DNA from: Pseudomonas palleroniana
GTDB lineage: Bacteria > Pseudomonadota > Gammaproteobacteria > Pseudomonadales > Pseudomonadaceae
NCBI RefSeq assembly: GCF_003031675.1
Contig: NZ_PYWX01000003.1
Coordinates: forward strand, 1-64,000
Direction: 5' to 3'
Length of the DNA: 64,000 nucleotides
This document shows, one piece after another, positions 37,304 to 46,003 of the stretch. The notes below the pieces were generated by a model. It searched no databases. It had not been told where the DNA came from and saw only the letters and a program-made list of their open reading frames with translations. Position 1 is the first letter of the stretch. Each line of letters starts with the position of its first letter. The position numbers were made by a program, and so were the translations under genes.

Positions 37304-39895
37304 TTACGCGGCCGGCACGGGTTCCGGTTTCGGCGCAGGTTTTGGCAACGAAGACAGGAACGCCATGATCAAGGCCGCCACATACGGCAGCGATTGCACC
37401 AGCAGCATCACCACCCAGAAGCGCATGTCATTGCTCGGCAAGCCCTGCACCAGGTAGATCCCCAGCGCCGCGCCCCACAGCAACAGCATGATGAACATCT
37501 CTTCACGGGCTTCCGAGATCGCGACCCAGAAGCCATGGTTATCCGCGTTTTTCGGTGTACGAAAGAACGGAATACTGCTGGTGAAGAAACCATACAACAC
37601 CGCCTTGGCGATGGTATGGGACAACGCCAGGCCGGCCAGGGCTGCGCAGAACGCGTCCTTGAGGTTCACGCCTACCGCACGGCGGTAGAGGAAGATGATC
37701 TTGCCGACCTTGAACACGAACAACGCCAACGGCGGGATCGCGAAAATCAGCAACGGCGGGTCGACCCGCGTCGGCACGATGATCATCGCGGCCGACCACA
37801 ACAGCGCGCCGACGGTGAAGAAGATGTTCATGCCATCCGCCACCCACGGCAACCAGCCCGCGAGGAAGTGGTAGCGCTGGCCACGGGTCAGCTCGGTATC
37901 CTTGCCGCGCAACAGGCTGGCGGTGTGACGCTTGATGATCTGGATCGCGCCATAGGCCCAGCGGAAACGCTGTTTCTTGAAGTCGATAAAGGTATCCGGC
38001 ATCAAGCCTTTGCCGTAGCTGTCGTGGTAGTACGCGGCCGACAGACCTTTTTCGAACACCCGCAGGCCCAGTTCGGCGTCTTCACAGATGCACCAGTCGG
38101 CCCAGCCCAGCTCTTCGAGCACCGAGCGACGGGTCATGGTCATGGTGCCGTGCTGGATGATCGCGTCGCGGTCGTTGCGGGTAACCATGCCGATATGGAA
38201 GAAACCCTTGTATTCGGCATAGCAAAGCTTCTTGAAGGTGCTTTCGTTCTGGTCGCGGTAATCCTGCGGCGACTGCACCACGGCGATTTTCGGGTCGGCG
38301 AAGTGCGGCACCATGTGCTTGAGCCAGTTGGGCGACACGCAGTAGTCCGAGTCGATCACCGCGATCACTTCGGCATCCTTGGCGGTATGCGGGATCAGGT
38401 AATTCAATGCGCCGCCCTTGAAACCGGCCAGGGGCGAGACATGGAAGAATTTGAAGCGCGGGCCCAGGGTTTCGCAGTAGTCGCGCACCGGCTCCCATAC
38501 CGCCGGGTCCTTGGTGTTGTTGTCGATGATCAGGACTTCGTAGTCCGGGTAATCGAGGGCGGCCAGGGCGTCGAGGGTCTGTTTGACCATCTCCGGCGGC
38601 TCGTTGTAGCACGGCACGTGGATCGATACTTTCGGGCGGTAGTGCGAATCCCCTTCCACCGGCAGGAATTCACGCCGACGCTTGTGGGTCCATACCGCTT
38701 CGGCCAGTTCGTGGGCCTCGGTCAGCAACACGATAAACACGCCGAGTGCACCGAGTGCCAGCAAGATACCGACCGTCACGCTGAACCAGGTGCTGTATTG
38801 CTGGCTGTAGTCGTAGCCGATCCATACCAGCACCGAACCGCACAGGAACGCGATAAAGGTCAGGAAGGTACGGCCACGCTGGCGCAGGGCCGAGCCGTCG
38901 ATCATCAGCAGGGTAAGGGACAACAGCGCAAGCACCACCGAGCCGATGGCCAGAACGCGCCATTGCGGGATCGCCACGACCGGGCCTTCGAAATTGAATT
39001 TCTGCTGGCGTGCCGCGTTATAAACGCCCCAATAGGCGCCCGCCGAACCTTCGTCGCTGACTTTCCACGGCTGATCGAAGGCCTCGATCACGAAGTAGTT
39101 GTAGCCTTGGCGGTTCAGCTTGTTCACCAGGGTGCGCAGGTAGATGGCCTGGTCCGCCGGGGACGTTTCGTTGCCACCGCGCATGCGTCCGTTACTCGGC
39201 CAGCCAACCTCCGACAGCAGCAGCGGCTTTTTCGGGAACAGTTTCTTCAGGTCCCGGGCACGGTCGAGTACGTACTGGCCAGCCTTGTCCATCGGAATAA
39301 ATTCCCAGAACGGCAAGATGTGCGCGGCGATCAGGTCGACGTGCTTGGCCAGTTGCGGGTTCTTCTCCCAGATGTGCCATTGCTCGGAGGTGGTCACCGG
39401 CACTTTCACGGCGGCGCGCACCCGGTCCAGCAGCACGATCAGTGCTTGCGGGGTGATTTCCTCGCGGAACAACGCCTCGTTACCGACCACTACGCGCACG
39501 ACACTGCGCGAGCTGTTGGCAATCTCGATGGCGCGCTGGATTTCGCGTTCGTTACGCTCAAGGTCCGGGCTGATCCAGATCCCCAACGTCACGCGCAGGC
39601 CGAATTCTTCGGCCAGTTTGGGGATGTCGCCCAAGGTGCCGTCGACCGAGTAAGTACGGATGTTGTCCGTCAGCTTGCTCATGATCGCCAGATCCTGGCG
39701 CATCTGATCGTCGGTCGGGTACTGGTCTTTCTGTGGGAACTGGCCTTGCTGGAACGGCGAGTAAGAGAACCCGGAGATCTGTTCAGGCCAGTTGGGGGTA
39801 GTGACCGGGCGATTGATCAGCGCCCAGAAGCCGGTGAACAGCGCGGCAATTGCCAGCACTACCACCAGGTTGAGTCCAAATTTACGCGATGACAT
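37304..39895 (-). CDS. ndvB: NdvB-like beta-glucan glucosyltransferase (GH17-GT2 fusion)
   Basis: Membrane protein of 863 residues. After one N-terminal helix (about 8-27) comes a glycoside hydrolase family 17 domain, with Glu140 (VVVGNEALF) and Glu229 (LLSEVGWPS) as the likely catalytic pair. Three helices (about 311-331, 345-361, 372-392) lead to a GT2 synthase domain with D515xD517 (VIDSDY), the ED pair at 605-606 (CEDAELGLR) and Q642-RFRW. C-terminal membrane helices follow. In P. aeruginosa NdvB makes cyclic beta-1,3-glucans linked to biofilm tolerance. I start at the ATG complementary to 39893-39895. The frame is open 22 codons further, but those residues are Arg/Pro-rich and precede no ribosome site. 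Confidence 0.87.
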   Translation of the reverse strand: MSSRKFGLNLVVVLAIAALFTGFWALINRPVTTPNWPEQISGFSYSPFQQGQFPQKDQYPTDDQMRQDLAIMSKLTDNIRTYSVDGTLGDIPKLAEEFGLRVTLGIWISPDLERNEREIQRAIEIANSSRSVVRVVVGNEALFREEITPQALIVLLDRVRAAVKVPVTTSEQWHIWEKNPQLAKHVDLIAAHILPFWEFIPMDKAGQYVLDRARDLKKLFPKKPLLLSEVGWPSNGRMRGGNETSPADQAIYLRTLVNKLNRQGYNYFVIEAFDQPWKVSDEGSAGAYWGVYNAARQQKFNFEGPVVAIPQWRVLAIGSVVLALLSLTLLMIDGSALRQRGRTFLTFIAFLCGSVLVWIGYDYSQQYSTWFSVTVGILLALGALGVFIVLLTEAHELAEAVWTHKRRREFLPVEGDSHYRPKVSIHVPCYNEPPEMVKQTLDALAALDYPDYEVLIIDNNTKDPAVWEPVRDYCETLGPRFKFFHVSPLAGFKGGALNYLIPHTAKDAEVIAVIDSDYCVSPNWLKHMVPHFADPKIAVVQSPQDYRDQNESTFKKLCYAEYKGFFHIGMVTRNDRDAIIQHGTMTMTRRSVLEELGWADWCICEDAELGLRVFEKGLSAAYYHDSYGKGLMPDTFIDFKKQRFRWAYGAIQIIKRHTASLLRGKDTELTRGQRYHFLAGWLPWVADGMNIFFTVGALLWSAAMIIVPTRVDPPLLIFAIPPLALFVFKVGKIIFLYRRAVGVNLKDAFCAALAGLALSHTIAKAVLYGFFTSSIPFFRTPKNADNHGFWVAISEAREEMFIMLLLWGAALGIYLVQGLPSNDMRFWVVMLLVQSLPYVAALIMAFLSSLPKPAPKPEPVPAA

Positions 39896-40112
39896 GGCGG
39901 TTTCGGGTTCCAAAGGCTGTGGAACGAAAAGAGGTGTCGGCCAACGCCGAACGGCGCGCATCCTACACTGGCACTTCCCTGAGCGTACAGCGGACAGAGA
40001 AAAGCCGGACGTTAGTCAGCGAAAGCCCTCCTAAGTTCTTTACTTGTAGCTTGTCGCTTCGAACTTGTCGCTGCGTAGTCCATAATGCGCGCCGGTTTTT
40101 GGGGTAATGGTC

Positions 40113-40922
40113 ATGAGTACAGAAGATCCGCGGTTTGCAGGCGTCGCCCGCTTGTATGGCATTGAGGGCCTGGAACGCTTGAAGGCGGCCCATGTGGCCA
40201 TTGTCGGCGTGGGCGGCGTTGGCTCCTGGGCGGCGGAAGCCATGGCCCGCTGCGGGGTGGGCGAAATATCGCTGTTTGACCTGGACGATGTCTGCGTGAG
40301 TAACAGCAACCGCCAGTTGCATGCCCTGGACAGCACCGTGGGCAAGCCCAAGGTCGAGGTAATGGCTGAGCGCCTGCGCGGTATCAACCCGCACTGCACG
40401 GTCCATGCGGTGGCCGACTTCGTGACCCGCGACACCATGGCCGAGTACATCACCCCGGATATCGACTGCGTGATCGACTGCATCGACGCCGTCAACGCCA
40501 AGGCTGCGCTCATTGCCTGGTGCAAGCGCCGCAAGATCCAGATCATCACCACCGGTGGCGCCGGCGGGCAGATCGACCCGACGTTGATCCAGGTATGCGA
40601 TTTGAACCGCACGTTCAACGATCCGCTGGCCTCCAAGGTTCGCTCTACCTTGCGCCGCGACTACGGGTTCTCGCGCACCGTGACCCGCCATTACAGCGTG
40701 CCGTGCGTGTTTTCCACCGAGCAGCTGCGCTATCCCAAGCCGGATGGCAGCATCTGTTTGCAGAAGAGCTTCGTCGGGGATGGGGTCAAGCTGGACTGCG
40801 CCGGTGGGTTCGGCGCGGTGATGATGGTCACGGCCACGTTCGGGATGGTGGCGGCGACCAAGGCAGTGGACAAGATTGTGGCCGGGGTGCGCCGGCCTTC
40901 CGAGCGGGTCAAGCCTGCTTAG
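40113..40922 (+). CDS. tcdA: TcdA, tRNA threonylcarbamoyladenosine dehydratase
   Basis: E1/ThiF-fold enzyme of 269 residues that cyclises t6A37 to ct6A in an ATP-dependent step. The nucleotide-binding loop is GVGGVGSWAAEAMARCGVG and the adenylation segment contains NRQLHALDSTVG and VIDCIDAVNAKAALI. I use the ATG at 40113, eight bases after GGGG. The ATG at 40107 is too close to that ribosome site. In E. coli TcdA (CsdL) works with CsdA and CsdE. Both lie next door here on the opposite strand. Confidence 0.93.
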   Translation: MSTEDPRFAGVARLYGIEGLERLKAAHVAIVGVGGVGSWAAEAMARCGVGEISLFDLDDVCVSNSNRQLHALDSTVGKPKVEVMAERLRGINPHCTVHAVADFVTRDTMAEYITPDIDCVIDCIDAVNAKAALIAWCKRRKIQIITTGGAGGQIDPTLIQVCDLNRTFNDPLASKVRSTLRRDYGFSRTVTRHYSVPCVFSTEQLRYPKPDGSICLQKSFVGDGVKLDCAGGFGAVMMVTATFGMVAATKAVDKIVAGVRRPSERVKPA

Positions 40923-40946
40923 CGTTCACTGCTAAAAAAGTGTTCA

Positions 40947-41038
40947 GTGTGGGAGGGGGCTTGCTCCCGATAGCGGTGGATCAGCCAATATATCGAGTGA
41001 CTGACACTCAGCAATCAGCAGCAAGCCCCCTGCCACAT
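40947..41038. repeat. REPIN overlapping the 3' end of csdE
   Basis: Arms lie at 40947-40987 (canonical GTGTGGGAGGGGGCTTGCTC) and 41002-41038 (the complement, degraded: CAGCAAGCCCCCTGCCACAT). The second arm contains the csdE stop codon and about its last ten codons. Confidence 0.9.
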
Positions 41039-41433
41039 AGTTCGCGCATACGTTGCAACACCGCATTCAAGCCGTTGCTGCGCGACGGTGACAGTTGACG
41101 GGAAAGCCCCAACTGGTTGAACCAGTCGGCCAGGTCCACCGCTTGCAACTCCGCCGCCGACAAGCCATTGACCCGCACCAGCAGCAAGGCCACCAAGCCA
41201 CGGATCATGCGCGCATCGCTGCTCGCGGCAAATTGCCAATGCCCATGCTCCAAGCGTCCCACCAACCACACCAGGCTCTCACAGCCCTGCACCAGGTTGG
41301 CCTCGACCTTGTCCTCATCTGCCAATGCGGGCAGCCGTTCGCCCCATTGCATCAGCATCCGGGCGCGCTGTTCCCAGCTGCCGACCGACTGAAAGGCTTC
41401 CAGCGCAGCCAGCGCTGCCACCGGCATGCTCAT
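41008..41433 (-). CDS. csdE: CsdE/SufE-family sulfur acceptor
   Basis: Takes persulfide sulfur from the cysteine desulfurase CsdA; 141 residues. The acceptor Cys51 is in VQGCESLVW, with a SufE core around it (GLVALLLVRVNGLSAAEL..WFNQLGL). The start is coupled to the csdA stop by a four-base ATGA overlap. The C-terminal residues, roughly CGRGLAADC, are translated from a REP arm, so the original end of the gene has been replaced or extended. SufE is the alternative name; the tcdA-csdE-csdA context favours CsdE. Confidence 0.88.
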   Translation of the reverse strand: MSMPVAALAALEAFQSVGSWEQRARMLMQWGERLPALADEDKVEANLVQGCESLVWLVGRLEHGHWQFAASSDARMIRGLVALLLVRVNGLSAAELQAVDLADWFNQLGLSRQLSPSRSNGLNAVLQRMRELCGRGLAADC

Positions 41434-42635
41434 CGCAACATATCCAGCGCCTGGTCCAACGCTTCAAAAAAGCGCTCCAGGTCATCCGAGTCGTTGTACA
41501 GCGCCAGGGATACACGGATCGCCCCGGACAAGTGCATCGCCTTGAGCAGCGGCATCGCGCAATGGTGCCCGGCGCGCACGGCAATACCCTGCTCGGTCAG
41601 CAGGTGCGCCAGGTCGGCGTTGTGCACGCCGTCCACGACAAAGCTGACCAGCGCGACCTGCGGTGCTCCGAGCACGCGCACGCCGTTTCGCGCTTTCAGC
41701 CCGCGCAACAGATAGTCATGCAACGCGGCTTCATGGGCGAGCACTGCCGGTTGATCCAGCGAGCTCAGGTAATCCAGGCTGGCGCCCAGGCCGATCACAC
41801 CGGCAATCGGTGGCGTGCCGGCTTCAAACCCCAGCGGTGCGCTGCGAAAGCTGGCGCTGTGGTAGTCCGCCTGTTGCACCATCTCGCCGCCAAACTGCCA
41901 GTGGCGCAGGTGATGCAGGGCTTCATTGCGCCCGAACAACACCCCGACACCGTCCGGGCCGTACAGCTTGTGACTGGAAAAAACGTAGAAGTCGCAGCCC
42001 AGTGCCTGCACGTCATGACGGCCATGGACGATCCCTTGGGCGCCATCCACCACGGTCAGTGCGCCGTGTGGGTTGGCCAGTGCCAGCAGGGCTTGCAGTG
42101 GCTGCCAGGCGCCGAGCACGTTGGACAGCTGGCTTACCGCCAGCAGCCGCGTGCGTGGGCCGATCAGTTCGGCGGCGGCTTGCAGGTCGATCACGCCATC
42201 ATCGTCCAGCGGCAGGACCACCAGCGTGAGTGCGCGGCGCTTGGCCAGTTGCTGCCAAGGCAGCAGGTTGGCGTGATGTTCCAGGGCGCTGATGACTATC
42301 TCATCGCCCGCATTGAATAAGTGCTCCAGGCCGTAGGCCAGGAGGTTCAGCGCAGCAGTCGCGCCATGGGTAAACACGATTTGCCCGCTGTCACCTGCGT
42401 TCAACCACTGTGCGACTTTGCTGCGGCTGTCTTCGAAAGCCTGCGTCGCATGGGCGCCGGGCAAATGCTGGGCACGATGCACATTGGCTGCGCCGTTGGC
42501 GTAGTAATGGCTGATGGCATCCAGCAAGGCCTGGGGTTTTTGTGTGGTGGCGGCGTTGTCCAGATAGGTCTGGTCTTGCCGTTGCAGGGTGGCGATGGCC
42601 GGGAAATCGGCGCGCCAGGGAGAGGGCACAAGCAT
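41430..42635 (-). CDS. csdA: Cysteine desulfurase, CsdA/SufS class
   Basis: PLP enzyme of 401 residues that moves sulfur from cysteine to its active-site Cys as persulfide. The PLP lysine is K223 (SSHKLYGPDGVGVLFG). The catalytic Cys is in the group II motif RAGHHCAMPLL. I start at the ATG complementary to 42633-42635; a TTG three codons upstream is possible, and neither has a strong ribosome site. The adjoining csdE and the nearby tcdA suggest its job is the CSD sulfur-transfer/ct6A branch rather than general Fe-S supply. No isc or full suf cluster is in the window. Confidence 0.92.
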   Translation of the reverse strand: MLVPSPWRADFPAIATLQRQDQTYLDNAATTQKPQALLDAISHYYANGAANVHRAQHLPGAHATQAFEDSRSKVAQWLNAGDSGQIVFTHGATAALNLLAYGLEHLFNAGDEIVISALEHHANLLPWQQLAKRRALTLVVLPLDDDGVIDLQAAAELIGPRTRLLAVSQLSNVLGAWQPLQALLALANPHGALTVVDGAQGIVHGRHDVQALGCDFYVFSSHKLYGPDGVGVLFGRNEALHHLRHWQFGGEMVQQADYHSASFRSAPLGFEAGTPPIAGVIGLGASLDYLSSLDQPAVLAHEAALHDYLLRGLKARNGVRVLGAPQVALVSFVVDGVHNADLAHLLTEQGIAVRAGHHCAMPLLKAMHLSGAIRVSLALYNDSDDLERFFEALDQALDMLR

Positions 42636-42704
42636 GGTGTTCAAGACTCGTATAAGCGAGCCGCAACCCGAAGGCGCGGCCCGCTAGTGGCATCGAGTGG
42701 CTGC

Positions 42705-43739
42705 TTAGTTGTGAGCGTGCAGCGCTTCGTTCAGTTCGATGGCCGATTTGTGGGTTTTGCACTCCACGGCACCGGTCTCGGAGTTGCGGCGGAACAACAG
42801 GTCCGGCTGGCCGGCCAGCTCGCGTGCCTTGACCACCTTGACCAGTTGGTTGTGCTCGTCCAGCAGGGCAACCTTGGTCCCGGCGGTCACGTAGAGGCCC
42901 GACTCCACGGTGTTGCGGTCGCCCAACGGGATACCGATACCGGCGTTGGCACCGATCAGGCAGCCTTCGCCGACCTTGATCACGATGTTGCCGCCACCCG
43001 ACAGGGTGCCCATGGTCGAGCAACCGCCGCCCAGGTCCGAGCCTTTGCCGACGAACACGCCTGCCGAGACGCGACCTTCGATCATGCCCGGGCCTTCGGT
43101 GCCGGCGTTGAAGTTGACGAAACCTTCATGCATCACGGTGGTGCCTTCGCCCACGTAGGCGCCCAGGCGCAGGCGTGCCGCGTCAGCGATACGTACGCCG
43201 CTCGGCACCACGTAGTCGGTCATTTTCGGGAACTTGTCCACCGAGAACACTTCCAGCAACTCGCCACGCAGGCGCGCTTCCAGTTGGCGTTCGGCCAGCT
43301 CGTTGATGTCGATGGCGCCCTGGCTGGTCCAGGCCACGTTCGGCAGTTGTGGGAACACGCCGGCCAGGCTCAGGCCATGCGGCTTGACCAGACGGTGGGA
43401 CAGCAGGTGCAGCTTTAGGTATGCCTCAGGCGTGGAGGTCAGCGCAGCGTCTTCGGCCAGCAGGGTGGCAACCAGCGGAGTGTGGCTTTCCGCCAGGCGG
43501 TTGAGCAGCGCAGCTTGGGTCGCATCGACATTCTTCAGCGCATCGGCCAGTTGCAGCGCTTGGCTGATGGTGAAGCTGATCGCCTGGTTGCCGCCGGTGT
43601 AACCCAGGATCGGTTTGATGGCGGCGACGATTTCGGCCGATGGGTTGAGCAGTGGCTGTGCGTAAAACACTTCCAGCCAGGCGCCTTGACGGTTTTGAGT
43701 GCCGACGCCGAAGCCCAGGCTGAACAGGGAATTGGACAT
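42705..43739 (-). CDS. dapD: Tetrahydrodipicolinate N-succinyltransferase
   Basis: Adds succinyl from succinyl-CoA in the succinylase route to diaminopimelate and lysine; 344 residues, the longer pseudomonad form of DapD. The left-handed beta-helix is read from its hexapeptide rungs (about 195-285: GEGTTVMHEGFVNFNAGTEGPGMIEGRVSAGVFVGKGSDLGGG..). A well-separated N-terminal domain covers the first 150 residues. Monocistronic in appearance; csdA lies 69 bases downstream. Confidence 0.94.
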   Translation of the reverse strand: MSNSLFSLGFGVGTQNRQGAWLEVFYAQPLLNPSAEIVAAIKPILGYTGGNQAISFTISQALQLADALKNVDATQAALLNRLAESHTPLVATLLAEDAALTSTPEAYLKLHLLSHRLVKPHGLSLAGVFPQLPNVAWTSQGAIDINELAERQLEARLRGELLEVFSVDKFPKMTDYVVPSGVRIADAARLRLGAYVGEGTTVMHEGFVNFNAGTEGPGMIEGRVSAGVFVGKGSDLGGGCSTMGTLSGGGNIVIKVGEGCLIGANAGIGIPLGDRNTVESGLYVTAGTKVALLDEHNQLVKVVKARELAGQPDLLFRRNSETGAVECKTHKSAIELNEALHAHN

Positions 43740-43771
43740 GCTGTTACCTCTACAAAAATGGAAGGGCTGGC

Positions 43772-44134
43772 CTACTTCAGGGCCGCCGAATAACTATCTG
43801 GCTTGAAGCCAATCAGGGTTCTGTCTCCGAGATCCAGCACCGGGCGCTTGATCATCGAGGGTTGCGCGAGCATCAATTCAATGGCTTTCGACTGATCGAG
43901 ATCGGCTTTGCATTCGTCTTCGAGTTTGCGAAAGGTGGTACCCGCACGGTTCAAAACCACCTGCCAACCGTGCTCGTTGCACCATTGGGTCAAGTGTTCG
44001 CGGTCGATACCGGCCGTTTTGTAGTCGTGGAACTCATAGCTCACCCCGTGCTCGTCGAGCCAGGTGCGCGCTTTTTTCATGGTGTCGCAGGCTTTGATGC
44101 CGAAAAGGTGCAACGTTTTGCTTGAAACGGTCAA
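43772..44134 (-). CDS. ArsC/Spx-family reductase-like protein
   Basis: Thioredoxin-fold protein of 120 residues of the ArsC/YffB type. Landmarks are LFGIKACDTMKKARTWLDEHGVSYEFHDYK and SMIKRPVLDLGDRTLIGF. A single conserved Cys (ACDTMKKA) replaces a CxxC. I start at the TTG complementary to 44132-44134 because AAAGGGGG lies seven bases before it. A GTG 13 codons upstream is the alternative. The true function in this family is unclear, and no arsenic genes are nearby. Confidence 0.82.
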   Translation of the reverse strand: MTVSSKTLHLFGIKACDTMKKARTWLDEHGVSYEFHDYKTAGIDREHLTQWCNEHGWQVVLNRAGTTFRKLEDECKADLDQSKAIELMLAQPSMIKRPVLDLGDRTLIGFKPDSYSAALK

Positions 44135-44347
44135 GGAATTGCCCCCTTTGAGCGTGTGAAAACGGAAGGTCACGGATTATGCCACGACCAGCGGCCTCTG
44201 GTGCCCCTCGTCGTGCTGACGTGCGACTTATGGGCAAATGCCGGTGACGGCATAGGTGCGTACCATAGCGGGGTAATATGGCACTTCAACGGCCAGTTGT
44301 TGCCTGATGTGTGTCGTTGCAAGTCGATTGTCCGGGAACCCCGCGTT

Positions 44348-45991
44348 ATGCAAACCGCCTACACCGTTCTTATCCTGCTGATGCTGGTCAGCGTTTCGCG
44401 TCTTGTCGGGCGTGTCATTCCCCTGCCGTTACCCTTGGTGCAGATTGCCGCCGGAGCCCTGCTGGCCTGGCCTACGCTGGGGTTGCACGTGGCACTGGAC
44501 CCGGCGCTGTTCCTGTTTCTGTTCCTGCCACCGTTGTTGTTCTCCGATGGCTGGCGCATGCCCAAGCGTGAGTTGTGGCGGCTGCGTGGCCCGATCCTCA
44601 CGTTGGCGGTGGGGCTGGTGCTATTCACCGTGGTGGGTGCCGGATACTTTATTCATTGGCTATTGCCTTCGATCCCGCTGCCGGTGGCTTTTGCCCTGGC
44701 GGCCGTTTTGTCGCCGACGGATGCCGTGGCGGTGTCGGCCATTGCCCAGAACCGTCTACCCAAGCCGCTGATGCACATGCTGCAGGGCGAAGCCTTGATG
44801 AATGATGCTTCGGGTCTGGTGACGTTCAAATTCGCCTTGGCGGCGGCATTGACGGGGGTGTTTTCCCTGGCGGATGCCAGCCTGACATTCGTCCTGGTGG
44901 CCTTGGGTGGCCTGGCGATTGGTGTGGCGTTGAGCTGGCTGGTGGGGCGCCTGCGCGCCTGGATGATCGCGCGAGGCTGGGATGACCCGGCCACCCACGT
45001 GGTGTTCATGTTGCTGCTGCCATTTGCAGCTTATGTGCTGGCCGAGCGGCTAGGCGCGTCGGGCATTTTGTCGGCGGTGGCGGCGGGCATGATGCAAAGC
45101 TGGCTCGACCTGTTGCCGCGCCAGACCAGCACCCGCTTGCTCAACCGCAGTGTCTGGTCGCTGCTGGAATTTGCCTTCAACGGTTTGATCTTCCTGCTGC
45201 TGGGTCTGCAATTGCCGGACATCATCAAGGCGGTGGTGAGCCATGAACCGACGCTATGGCCGACGTTGCTGTATCGCTGCCTGGATGTGGTCGCGATCTT
45301 TCTGGTGCTGGTGATCCTGCGATTCATCTGGGTGCAGAGCATCTGGCGGTTGTCGGGCTTGTTGCGCAGGCTGCGTGGGAAAAGCGAACTGACCCTGGTA
45401 CCTACAGCCCGCTCCTGCTGGTTGCTGACCGTCGGTGGGGTACGCGGTGCGGTGACCTTGGCCGGTGTGATGTCGGTGCCTTTACTGCTGGCGCCGGGGC
45501 AAGACTTCCCTGAGCGTGACCTGCTGATCTTTATCGCCGCCGGCGTGATCCTGCTCTCATTGGTCGCTGCCTGCATTGCCTTGCCGTTGCTGCTGCGCGG
45601 CATCGAGCAGAGTCCCGATGAAAAGCGCCATCGCGAAGTGCGTGAGGCTTGGAAGAAGACCGCCGTGGCGGCGATTCATGCCCTGGAAGCCGAGGAACCG
45701 ACAGAAGCCGCGGCTCCCGACGCTGCCCAGGCGGCACTGGCTACGGAACTCAAGGCGCGGCTGATGTCGGAATATCGCCACCAGTTGGAGGTCTTCAACG
45801 ACTCAGCCGAAGCCCAGGCGTTGGCGCAGCAGATGGACTTGCTGGAGCGCAAGTTGCGGCTCAAGGCCTTGCGGGCGCAGCGGTTGGAGTTGTACAGCTT
45901 GAGCCGTCATCACCAGATAGGTGATGACGTGTTGAGGGAGGTGTTGGCGGATCTGGATATGAGTGAGGCGAACCTGGGCCATGTGAAATGA
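44348..45991 (+). CDS. NhaP-type Na+/H+ antiporter
   Basis: Membrane protein of 547 residues of the CPA1 family. Around twelve helices fill the first 400 residues. The motif APPLLFSDGW-like LPPLLFSDGWRM and the ion-site LSPTDAVAVSAIA and EALMNDASGLVTFKFA are present. The last 130 residues are a cytoplasmic, helical, charged tail (EAWKKTAVAAIHALEAEEP..LERKLRLKALRAQRLEL). I use the ATG at 44348. The frame is open 64 codons upstream, over the divergent ArsC-like gene, with no membrane-protein character. Confidence 0.88.
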   Translation: MQTAYTVLILLMLVSVSRLVGRVIPLPLPLVQIAAGALLAWPTLGLHVALDPALFLFLFLPPLLFSDGWRMPKRELWRLRGPILTLAVGLVLFTVVGAGYFIHWLLPSIPLPVAFALAAVLSPTDAVAVSAIAQNRLPKPLMHMLQGEALMNDASGLVTFKFALAAALTGVFSLADASLTFVLVALGGLAIGVALSWLVGRLRAWMIARGWDDPATHVVFMLLLPFAAYVLAERLGASGILSAVAAGMMQSWLDLLPRQTSTRLLNRSVWSLLEFAFNGLIFLLLGLQLPDIIKAVVSHEPTLWPTLLYRCLDVVAIFLVLVILRFIWVQSIWRLSGLLRRLRGKSELTLVPTARSCWLLTVGGVRGAVTLAGVMSVPLLLAPGQDFPERDLLIFIAAGVILLSLVAACIALPLLLRGIEQSPDEKRHREVREAWKKTAVAAIHALEAEEPTEAAAPDAAQAALATELKARLMSEYRHQLEVFNDSAEAQALAQQMDLLERKLRLKALRAQRLELYSLSRHHQIGDDVLREVLADLDMSEANLGHVK

Positions 45992-46003
45992 CCCAGAAAG
46001 CGC

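Noticed and set aside
37292..39892. Plus-strand open frame of about 866 codons opposite ndvB
   Set aside because: ndvB has complete GH17 and GT2 motifs on the other strand. The plus-strand translation is rich in His/Gln/Arg and shows no family features.
44156..44347. N-terminal extension of the NhaP-type antiporter (64 residues)
   Set aside because: No ribosome site or hydrophobic character, and it covers the region upstream of the divergent ArsC-like gene. The ATG at 44348 starts directly with the first membrane helix.
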